Origin: CAIVAT01 sp037133475
Lineage (GTDB): Bacteria; Bacteroidota; Bacteroidia; Bacteroidales; FEN-979
NCBI GenBank assembly: GCA_037133475.1
Contig: JBAXOB010000021.1
Location: 3,512 to 67,511 of the forward strand
Length of the DNA stretch: 64,000 nt
Direction: 5' to 3'
Shown: in pieces, positions 7,596 through 18,259 of the stretch
Layout of the letters: every line of letters starts with the position of its first letter
Numbering within the stretch: the first letter of the stretch is position 1
Notes under the pieces: model-generated
Database searches by the model: none
Told to the model about the DNA's origin: nothing
The model's input: only the letters and a program-made list of their open reading frames with translations
Program-made: the position numbers and the translations under genes

Positions 7596-8495
7596 TTACT
7601 TCACCGAGAATCTCAGTTTATTGGTGATCTGCTTTGCTGAATACATCTCGTCGTTACCGGTGGCGGGCACCCCGTTTTCCCGGTGTTCTCCACCGCGCGA
7701 CCCGCTGCTGCTGTGCTGCCCGCCGGTACCGCCCTGATGTCCGCCGCTCATCCCTCCCGACATCGTGTTGCCCATTCCGCCTGTCATATTCACACCCTTA
7801 CCCCGGCTACTGCCACCTCCGTTGCCACCGGCGCTTTCGTGTGCCGCGGGTGGCGCCATGGCGTTGATCGTGATCCCGTAGTTGAACACCCTGTTGCTGT
7901 CGGCCAGGGTCAGCTCCTCTTTAAAAAAAGTATTGAGTGGAATGACCGCCTCGTAGCAAAGCACATCCAGGCTGTCGATATTGAGGGCTGCCGAAATGCC
8001 GGAGGTGCTGTTGACCAGCGAAACGGTCCCGTTATATGCCGGCTTAAACCCGGTCAGTCGGGCCTCCGTGGCCGGGTTCACGATCTTCTGCCGCATCACG
8101 GGGGTGACCTGCCGTTCGCCCTGGATGTCGTTTTTATGCACGGCTGCATGCATCTCGCGGGTTACCGTCATATCCCCGGCAACAGGGAAGCCAAAGACCA
8201 CAGGGAACACCTTTTTCCCCAGGGTGTCGATCCTGAACTCCATGCCGCCGTGGATGATCTGTTCTTTAATGGCGGGGTCGGTCACGTTCATGCACACATA
8301 TAAATTATGAAGGTCATTCGAGATGCCATATGTGATCTTGGTCTTCGGATCGAGGAACCGCAGCTGGTCAGGCCATTCGATATCCCAGCCATCGGCCGTA
8401 ACCTTCGTCCGCTGCCAGTCGAGCGACCGGTATATCTCGTGCGTACAGGAGGGAAAAAAGGACAACAGCATAAGGAAACTCAATATTCTTTTCAT
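7596..8495 (-). CDS. Lipoprotein with Gly/Ser/Met-rich insert
   Basis: A 299-residue exported lipoprotein: hydrophobic signal LSFLMLLSFFPSC with lipobox Cys at 17. The body (WDIEWPDQLRFLDPKTKITYG) recalls the family-9 carbohydrate-binding-like beta sandwich seen in some Bacteroidota surface proteins, though this is a weak resemblance. Near the C-terminus, about residues 218-270, is a low-complexity stretch rich in Gly, Ser, Met and His (MTGGMGNTMSGGMSGGHQGG). This looks like a flexible linker or a metal-binding segment. It stands alone between the tRNA terminator and a divergent gene. Function unknown. Confidence 0.7.
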   Translation of the reverse strand: MKRILSFLMLLSFFPSCTHEIYRSLDWQRTKVTADGWDIEWPDQLRFLDPKTKITYGISNDLHNLYVCMNVTDPAIKEQIIHGGMEFRIDTLGKKVFPVVFGFPVAGDMTVTREMHAAVHKNDIQGERQVTPVMRQKIVNPATEARLTGFKPAYNGTVSLVNSTSGISAALNIDSLDVLCYEAVIPLNTFFKEELTLADSNRVFNYGITINAMAPPAAHESAGGNGGGSSRGKGVNMTGGMGNTMSGGMSGGHQGGTGGQHSSSGSRGGEHRENGVPATGNDEMYSAKQITNKLRFSVK

Positions 8496-8695
8496 TATCG
8501 GGTTAAGATTTAATTATGACCGGTTTCAGGAAAAAACAGATGTAGCCGGAAAAAAGTATCTGGGAATAAAAATAAACAGCATTGACTGAACAAATTTTAT
8601 TTTCATTATCTGTCATTTTCAGGTCCGACCTTATTTCCACCGAAAAAGCGTACCTTTACCTACCAGAAACTACAATTGCCTAAAACTTTCCCCCG

Positions 8696-10087
8696 ATGAA
8701 AATCACCTTCTACGGCGCTGCCGGCGGTGTTACCGGTACAGCCTATTACTGCGAATCTGGCCAGGCCCGCATCCTGGTCGACTGCGGCATGTTCCAGGGC
8801 GGCCGGCGCGATGAGACCCGGAATAAAAAAGCACCGCCCGTCAACTACAAAAACCTCGATGCCATCGTGCTCACCCATGCCCACCTCGACCATTGCGGCC
8901 GTTTGCCGATGGCCGTGCGCGACGGCTACCTGGGCCCGATCTTTTGCACCCCCGCCACCATCGACCTGGTTGCCCTGGTTTTGCGCGACTCGCTCAAGGT
9001 GCAGACCAGCGACCTCGACAAGCTCAACCGAAGGATGTCGCGAACCGGGCGGTCAAAAATAAAACCCCTGTTCGACGAAGATGATGTCGAAGGAGCCATC
9101 AGCCGGATGAAACCGCTCCCTTACCACGAAGCCTTTACCGTGGCCCCCGGCATGGAGGTCATCGTCGATGAGGCGGGGCATATCATGGGCTCGGGCAGCC
9201 TGAAGCTGTTGCTGACAGAAGGTGGCCGCAACAAATCGGTCATCTTTTCGGGCGATCTCGGCCCGCACGGGATGCCCATCGTGAGAGATTCGGAAACCTT
9301 CAGGGAGGCCGACATGGTCATCATGGAATCGACCTATGGCGACCGCAACCACAAACCGCTGCAGGAGACCATCGATGAGATGACCGGTATCATCCGCCAT
9401 GCCCTTGCCACCAAGGGGAAGATCCTGGTGCCCTCTTTTGCCATCGGCCGCACCCAGGATATCATCTACTACATCGAGCAGGCCTTCCGCAAGGGAGGAC
9501 TGCCGCGCTTCCCGATCTATATCGACAGTCCCATGGCGGTAGAGGCCTCCCGGATCTATATGAGCCACCCCGAGCTGTTCGACGAGGAGATGGTTGAATT
9601 CCAGGGCAGCGGCGAGGCACAGCGCGACAAGGGTTTCATCCACCCCACGCCCACCGCCGAGGAGTCGAAACACCTGAACGAAGTTGCCGGCCCCTGCATG
9701 ATCATCGCCGGTTCGGGCATGTGCAACGCAGGCCGCATCCAGCATCACCTCCGCCACAACCTCTGGCGTCCGGAGACCTCTGTGCTGATCGTCGGCTACC
9801 AGGCCGAGGGAACGCTGGGCCGCCGCCTGGTAAACGGAGACCCCTATGTTACCATCTATGGTGAGAAGATCGCCGTAAGGGCACAAATTCACAAACTCGG
9901 CGGCTTCAGCGCCCATGCGGGGCAGTCGGAACTGCTCGACTGGTTCAACGCCCTGGCACCCGACCGCCCGCGTGTGGTGCTCACCCACGGCGAAGATGCA
10001 GCCAGGAGCACCCTGGCCAACCTTATCATGCACCGGTATGGACTGCAGCCCTTCCTGCCGCAGTACGGGGAGAGCGTTGACCTCTGA
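8696..10087 (+). CDS. Beta-CASP metallo-beta-lactamase-fold hydrolase (probable RNA-processing exonuclease)
   Basis: A 463-residue protein with the metallo-beta-lactamase signature THAHLDHCG at about 59-67, the downstream metal ligands GHIMGSG and FSGDLG, and a beta-CASP cap (IYIDSPMAVEAS, GSGMCNAGRI). A C-terminal HGED motif follows. This architecture matches bacterial/archaeal YSH1/CPSF-like nucleases, which are zinc-dependent and act on RNA in the cytoplasm. Pyruvate kinase follows 65 bases downstream on the same strand, so the two may be co-transcribed. Length is normal for the family. Confidence 0.9.
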   Translation: MKITFYGAAGGVTGTAYYCESGQARILVDCGMFQGGRRDETRNKKAPPVNYKNLDAIVLTHAHLDHCGRLPMAVRDGYLGPIFCTPATIDLVALVLRDSLKVQTSDLDKLNRRMSRTGRSKIKPLFDEDDVEGAISRMKPLPYHEAFTVAPGMEVIVDEAGHIMGSGSLKLLLTEGGRNKSVIFSGDLGPHGMPIVRDSETFREADMVIMESTYGDRNHKPLQETIDEMTGIIRHALATKGKILVPSFAIGRTQDIIYYIEQAFRKGGLPRFPIYIDSPMAVEASRIYMSHPELFDEEMVEFQGSGEAQRDKGFIHPTPTAEESKHLNEVAGPCMIIAGSGMCNAGRIQHHLRHNLWRPETSVLIVGYQAEGTLGRRLVNGDPYVTIYGEKIAVRAQIHKLGGFSAHAGQSELLDWFNALAPDRPRVVLTHGEDAARSTLANLIMHRYGLQPFLPQYGESVDL

Positions 10088-10152
10088 CCCGGCGGACATA
10101 CTCCGTTAACTTTTCAACCATTATTCAACACCTCAACCCCATCAGTATCACC

Positions 10153-11571
<1,419 letters not shown>

Positions 11572-11588
11572 AGTACAGTAAAGTGGAC

Positions 11589-12971
11589 CTATTGTTTCGC
11601 GATCAGGTAGCTGTATGGCTGTAAAGTAAGCTGCGTGGTCATCGTGACGGTGTTGCCGGTCATGGCATCTGTCCACGTGGTATTTTGAAGCGGCAGCGGC
11701 AATGCAAAATTGATGACACTGTTTCTCAGGTTTGAAACGACCAGCACCTTCTCTCCCGCAAGTTCCCTGGTAAATGCGCAGACATCCGCGTCGCCGTAGG
11801 AAGTTAGCTGGCCCCGGCGCAACGCTGCACTGGCGCTTCTGAAAAGCAGGATCCTTTTATATTCGGCCATGATGCCGGGGTTCAGGGTCCAGTCAATTTT
11901 TCTCCCGGTAAACGGGAACACGATCCTGAAAGGAGTACCAACCTCCTGCCCGTTGTACACCATTGGCACCCCTTTCATGCAGGAGGTTACCACGAAAGCG
12001 GCCATGGAACCATTCCTTCCCCCGAACAGATCGAGCGGGGTTCCGTCGGAACCATTCACATCGTGGTTGGAGGTGTAACGCACGACCTGCTGGCCATTGG
12101 CTGCACTGGCAAATTCCGTGTTATTCATGTCGTTGATCTGCAAAGCGGAGGCATTGCTGCTGTAAATGGTTTTCAGCAGCCCGTAATAGCTGAACCCAAA
12201 GTTGTAATCAAACCCTGCGAGGAAGTTGGCACTGCGTTTGCCTTCGGCCAGGATCAGCAGCTTGTGGGTTGAGATATGCCGCAGGGTATCGATCGCCTGT
12301 GTCCAGAAATCGATCGGCGGACCGTCGGCATAGTCACAACGGAACCCATCCACATTGGCCGCAAAGACCCAGTATTTCATATCCCAGATCATCTTCAGGC
12401 GCATGGCGTTGTTCGAGAAATCAAGCTGTGCGACGTCGTTCCATCCCATTCCCGGCGGACTGACCACATTCCCCGAGCCATCCTGCAAGTACCAGTCCTT
12501 GTGACTGGTGATCCAGCCATTGTCCCAGGCTGTATGATTTGCAACCCAGTCGATGATGACACACATATTCCTGCTGTGGGCGCCATCGACCAGGCTTCGC
12601 AAGTCGGCCAGGGTGCCGAATTCGGCATTCACGGCAGTGTAATTTTTCACGCAGTAGGGTGAGTTTACCGATTTCACAGTTCCCACCGGGAAGATCGGCA
12701 TGAGGTAGATTACATTCACCCCCAGCGCTTTGATCGAATCAAGCCGGGCAATGACCCCGTTAAAATTGGCCTGGGAGCTGAAAGCCCGCATGTTTACCTG
12801 GTAAATGACCGCGTCCTGGCGGTCGGGGACAGCCCCGAACGGGGTGCCATATTGCGAAGGGGTTGTATCGGTAACGGGCGGGGTGACCGGGGTAACGACT
12901 GTGGTTGCCGGCTCCTTGCTGCAGGCCAGCAACAGAGCCAGGAACAGGATCAAAAAAAGATTGTTTTTCAA
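11589..12971 (-). CDS. Alpha-amylase family (GH13) lipoprotein
   Basis: A 460-residue glycoside hydrolase with lipoprotein signal (FLALLLACSK, lipobox Cys at 17), likely anchored at the cell envelope. The GH13 conserved regions are present in order: region I VIIDWVANHT, region II GFRCDYADG with the catalytic Asp, region III LAEGKR with the acid/base Glu, and region IV TSNHDV. It probably hydrolyses alpha-glucans or maltooligosaccharides. The only in-frame start that keeps the signal peptide is TTG at 12969-12971, with an in-frame TAA four codons upstream, so this gene uses a rare start. A TAACTTTG minus-7-like element lies shortly upstream. Confidence 0.9.
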   Translation of the reverse strand: MKNNLFLILFLALLLACSKEPATTVVTPVTPPVTDTTPSQYGTPFGAVPDRQDAVIYQVNMRAFSSQANFNGVIARLDSIKALGVNVIYLMPIFPVGTVKSVNSPYCVKNYTAVNAEFGTLADLRSLVDGAHSRNMCVIIDWVANHTAWDNGWITSHKDWYLQDGSGNVVSPPGMGWNDVAQLDFSNNAMRLKMIWDMKYWVFAANVDGFRCDYADGPPIDFWTQAIDTLRHISTHKLLILAEGKRSANFLAGFDYNFGFSYYGLLKTIYSSNASALQINDMNNTEFASAANGQQVVRYTSNHDVNGSDGTPLDLFGGRNGSMAAFVVTSCMKGVPMVYNGQEVGTPFRIVFPFTGRKIDWTLNPGIMAEYKRILLFRSASAALRRGQLTSYGDADVCAFTRELAGEKVLVVSNLRNSVINFALPLPLQNTTWTDAMTGNTVTMTTQLTLQPYSYLIAKQ

Positions 12972-13067
12972 AGAGGGGTTTTATTAGGACGACAAAGTTA
13001 CGATTAAAACACCTCCTCCCCGGATAATACAATTTTCGTTCCTGCGGATTTTGCAACCGGGAAAACA

Positions 13068-13087
13068 CCACTCCGCTAACGGAATGG
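13068..13087. terminator. Short hairpin between VOC and amylase genes
   Basis: CCACTCCG and CGGAATGG pair in 7 of 8 positions around a CTAA loop. It follows the VOC gene stop (13111) in the minus direction and is flanked by a T-rich stretch on the plus side. It is a weak terminator candidate. Confidence 0.3.
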
Positions 13088-13110
13088 CCTAACTTTTTCT
13101 TTTCTGCTTG

Positions 13111-13638
13111 TTATTTGGTTGTTTTGGTGCCGAGTTGCCGGCCTAATTTTTCGTAGGCAAGGTCATTGGGTTCCCAGAGTTCCACCTTGTTGCCTTCAAG
13201 GTCCATGATATGAACAAATTTCCCGTAATCAGCAGTTTCAATGGTATCGGTGACTGTAACACTCTCGTTTTTCAGTGCCTCTACCAGCGCCGGAAGATTC
13301 TCGACACGGTAGTTTATCATAAAATCCCTTTCAGAAGGTTCAAAATATTTCGTCTTTTCCGAAAACGGGCTCCATTGCGTAAATCCTTTTTTTGTTGAAT
13401 CAGCGCCCTGCCGCCATTCAAAAACCGCCCCGTACTGGCTGGTATTCAGTCCCAGGTGCTTCTGGTACCAATCCCGCATGCCTGCAGGGTTTTTGCATTT
13501 GAAAAAGATGCCGCCGATACCGGTCACTCTTTTCATCTTTACAGGGTCGTCCGATTGCTTGGTCAGGATTGTCTTGGATGTAAAACCCAGGCAGAATGCC
13601 GACACAATGGCTAATATGAATAAACTCGTTTTCTTCAT
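13111..13638 (-). CDS. Exported VOC (glyoxalase/bleomycin resistance) superfamily protein
   Basis: A 175-residue protein with an N-terminal signal or anchor (SLFILAIVSAFCLGFTS) followed by one VOC module pair: IGGIFFKCKNPAGMRDWYQKHLG, then INYRVENLPALVEALKNE, then DLEGNKVELWEPN. VOC proteins bind a metal and small ligands; the substrate here is unknown. An exported location is unusual for glyoxalase-like enzymes. It is upstream of the amylase lipoprotein gene on the same strand and downstream of a DUF1801 gene. Confidence 0.85.
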   Translation of the reverse strand: MKKTSLFILAIVSAFCLGFTSKTILTKQSDDPVKMKRVTGIGGIFFKCKNPAGMRDWYQKHLGLNTSQYGAVFEWRQGADSTKKGFTQWSPFSEKTKYFEPSERDFMINYRVENLPALVEALKNESVTVTDTIETADYGKFVHIMDLEGNKVELWEPNDLAYEKLGRQLGTKTTK

Positions 13639-13685
13639 GTTGTATATTTATTGAATGTTTTTCAAACTGTTACATGTTACTTCCC

Positions 13686-14120
13686 CTATTCCATTACCTC
13701 GCCCTTCAATCCCGCTTCTATCATCCCCTTCAGCACATCAAGATCAATATCGGCCAGCTTATTGATATAGAGGCAGCCCATACCCGCTTTATATTTACCC
13801 AGCTTTTCAAGTGCGGCTGCCTGTGCATCGATGTATGTGCCAAAGTACAGCGAAAGATTCGTTTTGCGCGGTGCGAAGCCAATCCGCATCCAGTCGGCTT
13901 CGCGGCTGGTTGATGGGCTCTTGTATCTTTTGATGCCAAAACCGACGAAGGAATTGCTCCACAGCACCGGCTCTTCCTTACTGGCCTTCTTCATCATTTC
14001 CAGCAGCACAAAGCTGTCCGCGCGTTTTTGTTCAGGCGTAATGGTGTTGAGGAATTCCTCCACGCTTGCATTGGTTGGTTTTATCTTGTTATCAGCCAGT
14101 TTTGATTTCTTTTCAACCAT
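13686..14120 (-). CDS. DUF1801 domain protein
   Basis: A 144-residue cytoplasmic protein from ATG at 14118-14120 (start chosen because VEKKSKLADNKIKPTNASVEEFL matches the family N-terminus; the longer frame adds an implausible leader). The DUF1801 (YdhG-like) fold shows as SVEEFLNTITPEQKRADSFVLLEMM, then MRIGFAPRKTNLSLYF, then KYKAGMGCLYINKLADIDLDVLKGMI. Function of this family is not established. It sits 47 bases upstream of the VOC gene on the same strand. Confidence 0.85.
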   Translation of the reverse strand: MVEKKSKLADNKIKPTNASVEEFLNTITPEQKRADSFVLLEMMKKASKEEPVLWSNSFVGFGIKRYKSPSTSREADWMRIGFAPRKTNLSLYFGTYIDAQAAALEKLGKYKAGMGCLYINKLADIDLDVLKGMIEAGLKGEVME

Positions 14121-14481
14121 TTTTTTGTATTTGATTTGTTCCCTGGTCTTTAGGTGAGTTTCTGGTTTTCCAATTTTGATCAAGCACAATTGTACCAGCA
14201 AACACCTGCGTTCAACTAAACCCTACATAAACCTTTTGATCCATCCCGCTCTTCGAGCCCGGTCACAGATGCAACAAATACATTTCGGATATAACGATTA
14301 CCATTCCATAAAAATGGCCGTGATATCGCTTCGTAAAAAGGAATTTCCGCATTACTGGTTTGGGCTGTTTTGAAGATGACCAGACCAGTCCCTTCGGTCC
14401 GCCTCCATTCCCTGGGGTAAATACTATTACGATGCAGTCCGCCGCCGCACATACAATCTTTCCCGATCGTCTTTGCCTGGG

Positions 14482-15411
14482 CTAATTCCTATCAACTGTT
14501 ATAGAAACGTTATATCGGCCTAAATTATCAGAGTAAAATAATAAAGGAAAATTAGACTCATTAAGAATATGCAAATCAGACTTTAATTTGGTAGTCACCA
14601 TTTGCAAAGCTTCATATAATTCATATGAACGAGGTCTTTGTTCCGGAAAAACCTTGGAAACAACTGCATCATTGACACAAAAAACCAACCAACCATTTTC
14701 ATTAATATCTATGCAAGTATTATCTTTAATTTCAAATAATTTTGAAAATTCCATATGATAATCTTTCATTACAAGAAATGGATCTTCTTTATCAATAGTA
14801 TTTGAAATTGTCTTTTCAGATTCAGGTATAATACCCATCAGTAAAGTTCCGTAGTTTGAATTATCCTTTAATAAGGATGGATTCAAAACATGATCCGAAA
14901 CACAATCACCTTCCGGCCCGGTCCAATTTCTTCTGAAAAATATATTTTTGTTTAAAGCCACCGTGTCAAATTCATTTTTATAGAAATTTAAACTGCTATT
15001 TTTTGGACAGTATTGAATCATAAGTCTTTTTGCATATAATATCAGGTTGTTAATATGAGTAGAGCCACAATGAACGCGTCCTTCCACATTGATAGTAATC
15101 TTATCATTTCTTCTAACAAATATGCCGCAGTTTTGCCAACCAAATGTTGGTTCAATAACTATTACATTTTTTTGAAAATATTTGGGATATGAGGAGCCAA
15201 AAATGATTTTATTGTTTTTAATTTTAATATCTAATTTATTTGAAAACAAATAAAGAGCAAATAATGTTGCAAAAGTTGACAATAAAACTGATAATGGTAA
15301 TAATACAAAAAAAATATTTCGGCGCTCCTTTGGAATTTTTTTTAAATAGGTTGTTATAAAACTTAATATTTGTTTAGATATTTCTATAAAATAGGGTACT
15401 TCACTTTTCAT
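14482..15411 (-). CDS. Membrane-anchored protein with LecA (PA-IL)-like lectin domain
   Basis: A 309-residue AT-rich gene product with one membrane helix at about 32-56 and a long outside domain. That domain carries the pattern of LecA/PA-IL-type galactose-binding sandwiches: WQNCGIFVRRNDKITINVEG (92-111), GPEGD (165-169), GTLLMGII (188-195), GWLVFCVNDA (240-249) and YSDNLGRYNVSITV (293-306), the last resembling the calcium/sugar loop and final strand. A sugar-binding or envelope-associated role is inferred from this resemblance only. Codon use is AT-biased like the cassette genes that follow, suggesting horizontal transfer. Confidence 0.65.
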   Translation of the reverse strand: MKSEVPYFIEISKQILSFITTYLKKIPKERRNIFFVLLPLSVLLSTFATLFALYLFSNKLDIKIKNNKIIFGSSYPKYFQKNVIVIEPTFGWQNCGIFVRRNDKITINVEGRVHCGSTHINNLILYAKRLMIQYCPKNSSLNFYKNEFDTVALNKNIFFRRNWTGPEGDCVSDHVLNPSLLKDNSNYGTLLMGIIPESEKTISNTIDKEDPFLVMKDYHMEFSKLFEIKDNTCIDINENGWLVFCVNDAVVSKVFPEQRPRSYELYEALQMVTTKLKSDLHILNESNFPLLFYSDNLGRYNVSITVDRN

Positions 15412-16021
15412 AATATTATCGTTAATATTTTAATACTAATTTTAAGCAGGATCCTATCGTACCTGGTAATCAAATCCTCTTTATCGGACAAAATAAACAA
15501 CCGCAAATCGGTTCAGGCAGGGGAGTTTCACAACGGTGTTCCCATGGAACCTGATGTGAAACTCCCAAGTCAACTGAGTGCTCCTGTTCAATCACAAATA
15601 TAATAAAACATTGTGGTGATTATCCTTATCAACACGGAAAATTGGCTATGAATTGGTTTCCGCATATTCAACCTTCCCATTGGTGGTTGTCTTTTATGGG
15701 GAATCTTTACCGACCAGACCCTTTGTTCCGCGTCAATTATAGAGGGATTAACACAATTCGCCTCAATCAGCCGGCGTTGTCACAATCCTGCAAGAACATG
15801 TCTGCTTTATTAATCCGGTTTGCAGACTGATCTTGTATATCGTCTGCAGGTGTCCATTCTTCATTCCCTTTGGCATGGCCGTATAGTCGGTTTGCCGGAC
15901 CTCCGCACACAAAATTAATTTCCAGAGAGCCTTCCATCAATTATACAATAATCATCCGTGTGTTTAGTGGATGTTTCAATGCACCCAAGCATCGCTAGCA
16001 ATGACATTGAACTGACCCGCC
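15412..16021. other. Gene-free AT-rich stretch
   Basis: About 600 bases without a convincing gene on either strand. Short open frames exist but have no coding character. It may be decayed cassette DNA, since it adjoins the degenerate end of the YcxB-like cassette. I see no repeats or RNA gene in it. Confidence 0.4.
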
Positions 16022-16038
16022 AATTTGATTATCTGCTT

Positions 16039-16542
16039 TCAGGTGGCGTTTTTCATTTTTTCCTCTATTGCATTTATGAAGTTCCGTTGCTCTTCTGAGT
16101 CCCTGAAAAATCTCTTTGGAATGATGTATGCTGCAATGTTGTCAACGACAATAAATACTGAGTTGTCATTTGTTTCCACCCCTTTAATCCCTTTCCATTT
16201 TTGAAGATTCCTGTTGTTTTCCGATTCTTCAATAAGTCCTTCGTCAGTAATCATAAATTTTTTCTTTCCTAAAACAGAGCCATTGTCTGAGGGTAAGTTT
16301 TTTGTCCGGTTCACCGCAATCATCATTCCGCCAAGATATATGAGCCCGAAAAGTAATCCCGTCAATACGACCGTCATAAGATATGTCACTATTTCAAATG
16401 GTCGTCCAAGGTTAACGACAAAGGGCAGTCCAAACGCCACAATGATTACTAAATAAATCCTCTTCTTTAGTCCTCTTTTAAGAAACCAGTATTTATTGAA
16501 GTCTGCAAAGTCATTCCTTGTCAATTCAATGTTTATCTCCAT
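16039..16542 (-). CDS. YcxB-like membrane protein (cassette gene)
   Basis: A 167-residue protein with two membrane helices (IYLVIIVAFGLPFVVNL and VVLTGLLFGLIYLGGMMIAV) followed by the YcxB-type C-terminal domain. The tell-tale sequence is FMITDEGLIEESENNRNLQKW, then VFIVVDNIAAYIIPKRFF. The function of the family is unknown. It starts 23 bases after the box at 16565-16571, and its stop TGA is part of a decayed terminal box (GCCACCTGA where GCCACCTAAC would be expected). This makes it the last recognisable cassette of the array. Confidence 0.8.
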   Translation of the reverse strand: MEINIELTRNDFADFNKYWFLKRGLKKRIYLVIIVAFGLPFVVNLGRPFEIVTYLMTVVLTGLLFGLIYLGGMMIAVNRTKNLPSDNGSVLGKKKFMITDEGLIEESENNRNLQKWKGIKGVETNDNSVFIVVDNIAAYIIPKRFFRDSEEQRNFINAIEEKMKNAT

Positions 16543-16564
16543 GGTTTCCGTGTTTTAAAATGCC

Positions 16565-16684
16565 ACCTAACGCTTTATGCATTACCGCAGAAACAGGATA
16601 TTCCTCATAAACAGCGATACCATCTGCATTTTCAGAGCAGACGGTTCGCCAGGCTACCTGGCAGTCAGGCACTGGCTGTTATAC
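16565..16684 (-). repeat. attC-like recombination site
   Basis: On the minus strand the site runs from GTATAAC to GTTAGGT, the latter matching the GTTRRRY core-site consensus. About 120 bases lie between, containing self-complementary GCCAGGTAGCCTGGC. It separates the 338-residue lipoprotein gene from the YcxB-like gene. The cassette start GTTAGGTGGCATTTT recurs in inverted, degenerate form at the end of the YcxB cassette. Confidence 0.55.
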
Positions 16685-16746
16685 ATTTTATGCAAGATCG
16701 GTACAGTTTTCTGCAATACCTTCAAATTAAATGTTTCTGTTTCTGA

Positions 16747-17763
16747 TTAAGGGATAATATAATTTATTGCAACATTGACCGGGACATTCGCACTCGGGGA
16801 TACTGTCAACGATTGCGAAACATTCGAGTTCATATAATCCCCCTGGTCGTAGGTGCCATTCTGGTTTTTATCAACCAAGGCATAAACGTAATACTGCCCC
16901 GGATGGACATTGTTTAGGGTGTAGTTATTTATCGCCGATGAAAGCAGCACATATTTGGAAGTATATTTAATGTTTTCAGGGAGATAGGCAATTCCGGAGA
17001 AAAGCGGCTCGACCGTGAATAACAGAAATATCTTATCTGAAGGTGTTAGCGTCAACCCATTCTGAACCGTGATATTACATGTTATACTACCCATGTAGGG
17101 CGGGTTCAGCAAGGTATAAGGGTCATTCTGGATCGTATAGAAAATGCTTTCATTCATATTTTTAAATGCATTCGTTAAATCGAGGGTCATGACTTGCTGA
17201 GGGTAACTAAAATGACGGATGGCTTGCGTGGCATTGTTTCTTGTGGCAAGTTTGGCTTTCCAGGTTGAATGCCACAACAGGGAATCTGACTGGTTGAACT
17301 TGTTGGTATATACCGTCACCGTCATGCTATCACCCGTAAATTTAATAATAGACACTGCTCGCTTTTTGCCCCGGACAAAATCGCTGAACCGGTAATAGCC
17401 ATTTTGCTCAGATGCAGAATCCAGTACTTCGTAAGTTGCACAGCATTTGGTAGCAGAGCATCCTTCGGTACGCATGGCCAATTTCAGTTCACCATTAAAT
17501 TTCACCACGAAGAAGCTGATATTTTCACTGGTTCCCGGATCCCATAAGGAATACTGGCATATTTGATTGGAGGAGACCGGCCTGAAATCAACATACCACA
17601 TTGGTGAGTTTCCTGCAGTTGTTGAGGTGTAACTTGGTCCACTCCACATCCCCGGGATACGGTTCATAAATCCGAAACCTGTTATATCAGCATTTTTATC
17701 CGATCTTTTACAGCAAACTGTTAAACAAATGCAACCAATCAACAAAAAGCTTAAAAGTCTCAT
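16747..17763 (-). CDS. Lipoprotein of unknown function, 338 aa
   Basis: Signal peptide LLSFLLIGCICLTVC with lipobox Cys around residue 17-18, then a globular exported domain. The N-terminal half has a pair of cysteines in EGCSATKCCATYEV. The C-terminal part (VHPGQYYVYALVDKNQNGTYDQGDY) resembles a beta-sandwich surface repeat with a calcium-type DKNQNGTYDQGD loop. It is bounded downstream by the attC-like site at 16565-16684 and may share a cassette with the DUF5367 gene. No specific function is recognisable. Confidence 0.7.
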   Translation of the reverse strand: MRLLSFLLIGCICLTVCCKRSDKNADITGFGFMNRIPGMWSGPSYTSTTAGNSPMWYVDFRPVSSNQICQYSLWDPGTSENISFFVVKFNGELKLAMRTEGCSATKCCATYEVLDSASEQNGYYRFSDFVRGKKRAVSIIKFTGDSMTVTVYTNKFNQSDSLLWHSTWKAKLATRNNATQAIRHFSYPQQVMTLDLTNAFKNMNESIFYTIQNDPYTLLNPPYMGSITCNITVQNGLTLTPSDKIFLLFTVEPLFSGIAYLPENIKYTSKYVLLSSAINNYTLNNVHPGQYYVYALVDKNQNGTYDQGDYMNSNVSQSLTVSPSANVPVNVAINYIIP

Positions 17764-17854
17764 ATTTCGTCATTTTTAATGATTACACGGTTTGTTGCCA
17801 CAAATTTATTTGAAGTGCAATTCGGTAATAAAAATAAAACAAGTATTATCAGAA

Positions 17855-18244
17855 TTATTTGTTTATTTTTTTTGTTTTATTTAAAACACCAAAAATTAGT
17901 ACTATAGCATAAACCCACATCAACCAGGCCCCAAATGACGATGCAGCATTTTCGGGTAAATTAGGGAAAATATGTTTAAAAAATTGTGTACAAAAAGCGT
18001 CAAATAACATTCCCGGCAATACCATATGAACTGCTGCAACAATACTTTCTTGATTGCTTAGCTTATATTTCCTGAAAATCCAAATTGCAAGTGTACCAAG
18101 GGCCGGTATCACTGCAATATACAATCCAATCATTATAATCAGATTGTCAGTCAAAAAGAAATATTCTCCAACTGTTCTAAACAAAATGGTTGCTGCCATC
18201 CAAACCAAAAAACCTGCCAGTAAACTAAATGCTTTATAATTCAT
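17855..18244 (-). CDS. DUF5367-like four-helix membrane protein
   Basis: A 129-residue integral membrane protein with four hydrophobic helices (LLAGFLVWMAATILF; NLIIMIGLYIAVIPALGTLAIWIF; ESIVAAVHMVLPGMLFDAF; FGAWLMWVYAIVLIFGVLN). This matches the layout of DUF5367 proteins, whose function is unknown. Immediately upstream on the same strand is a remnant of an AraC-type regulator (18260-18415). Such regulators often accompany DUF5367 genes, which suggests the pair was acquired together before the regulator decayed. Confidence 0.75.
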   Translation of the reverse strand: MNYKAFSLLAGFLVWMAATILFRTVGEYFFLTDNLIIMIGLYIAVIPALGTLAIWIFRKYKLSNQESIVAAVHMVLPGMLFDAFCTQFFKHIFPNLPENAASSFGAWLMWVYAIVLIFGVLNKTKKINK

Positions 18245-18259
18245 AATTTTTGATGTTAA

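Noticed and set aside
14216..14452. Possible 78-residue gene on the minus strand
   Set aside because: No recognised domain, no plausible start context and amino-acid composition unlike the neighbours; I could not support it.
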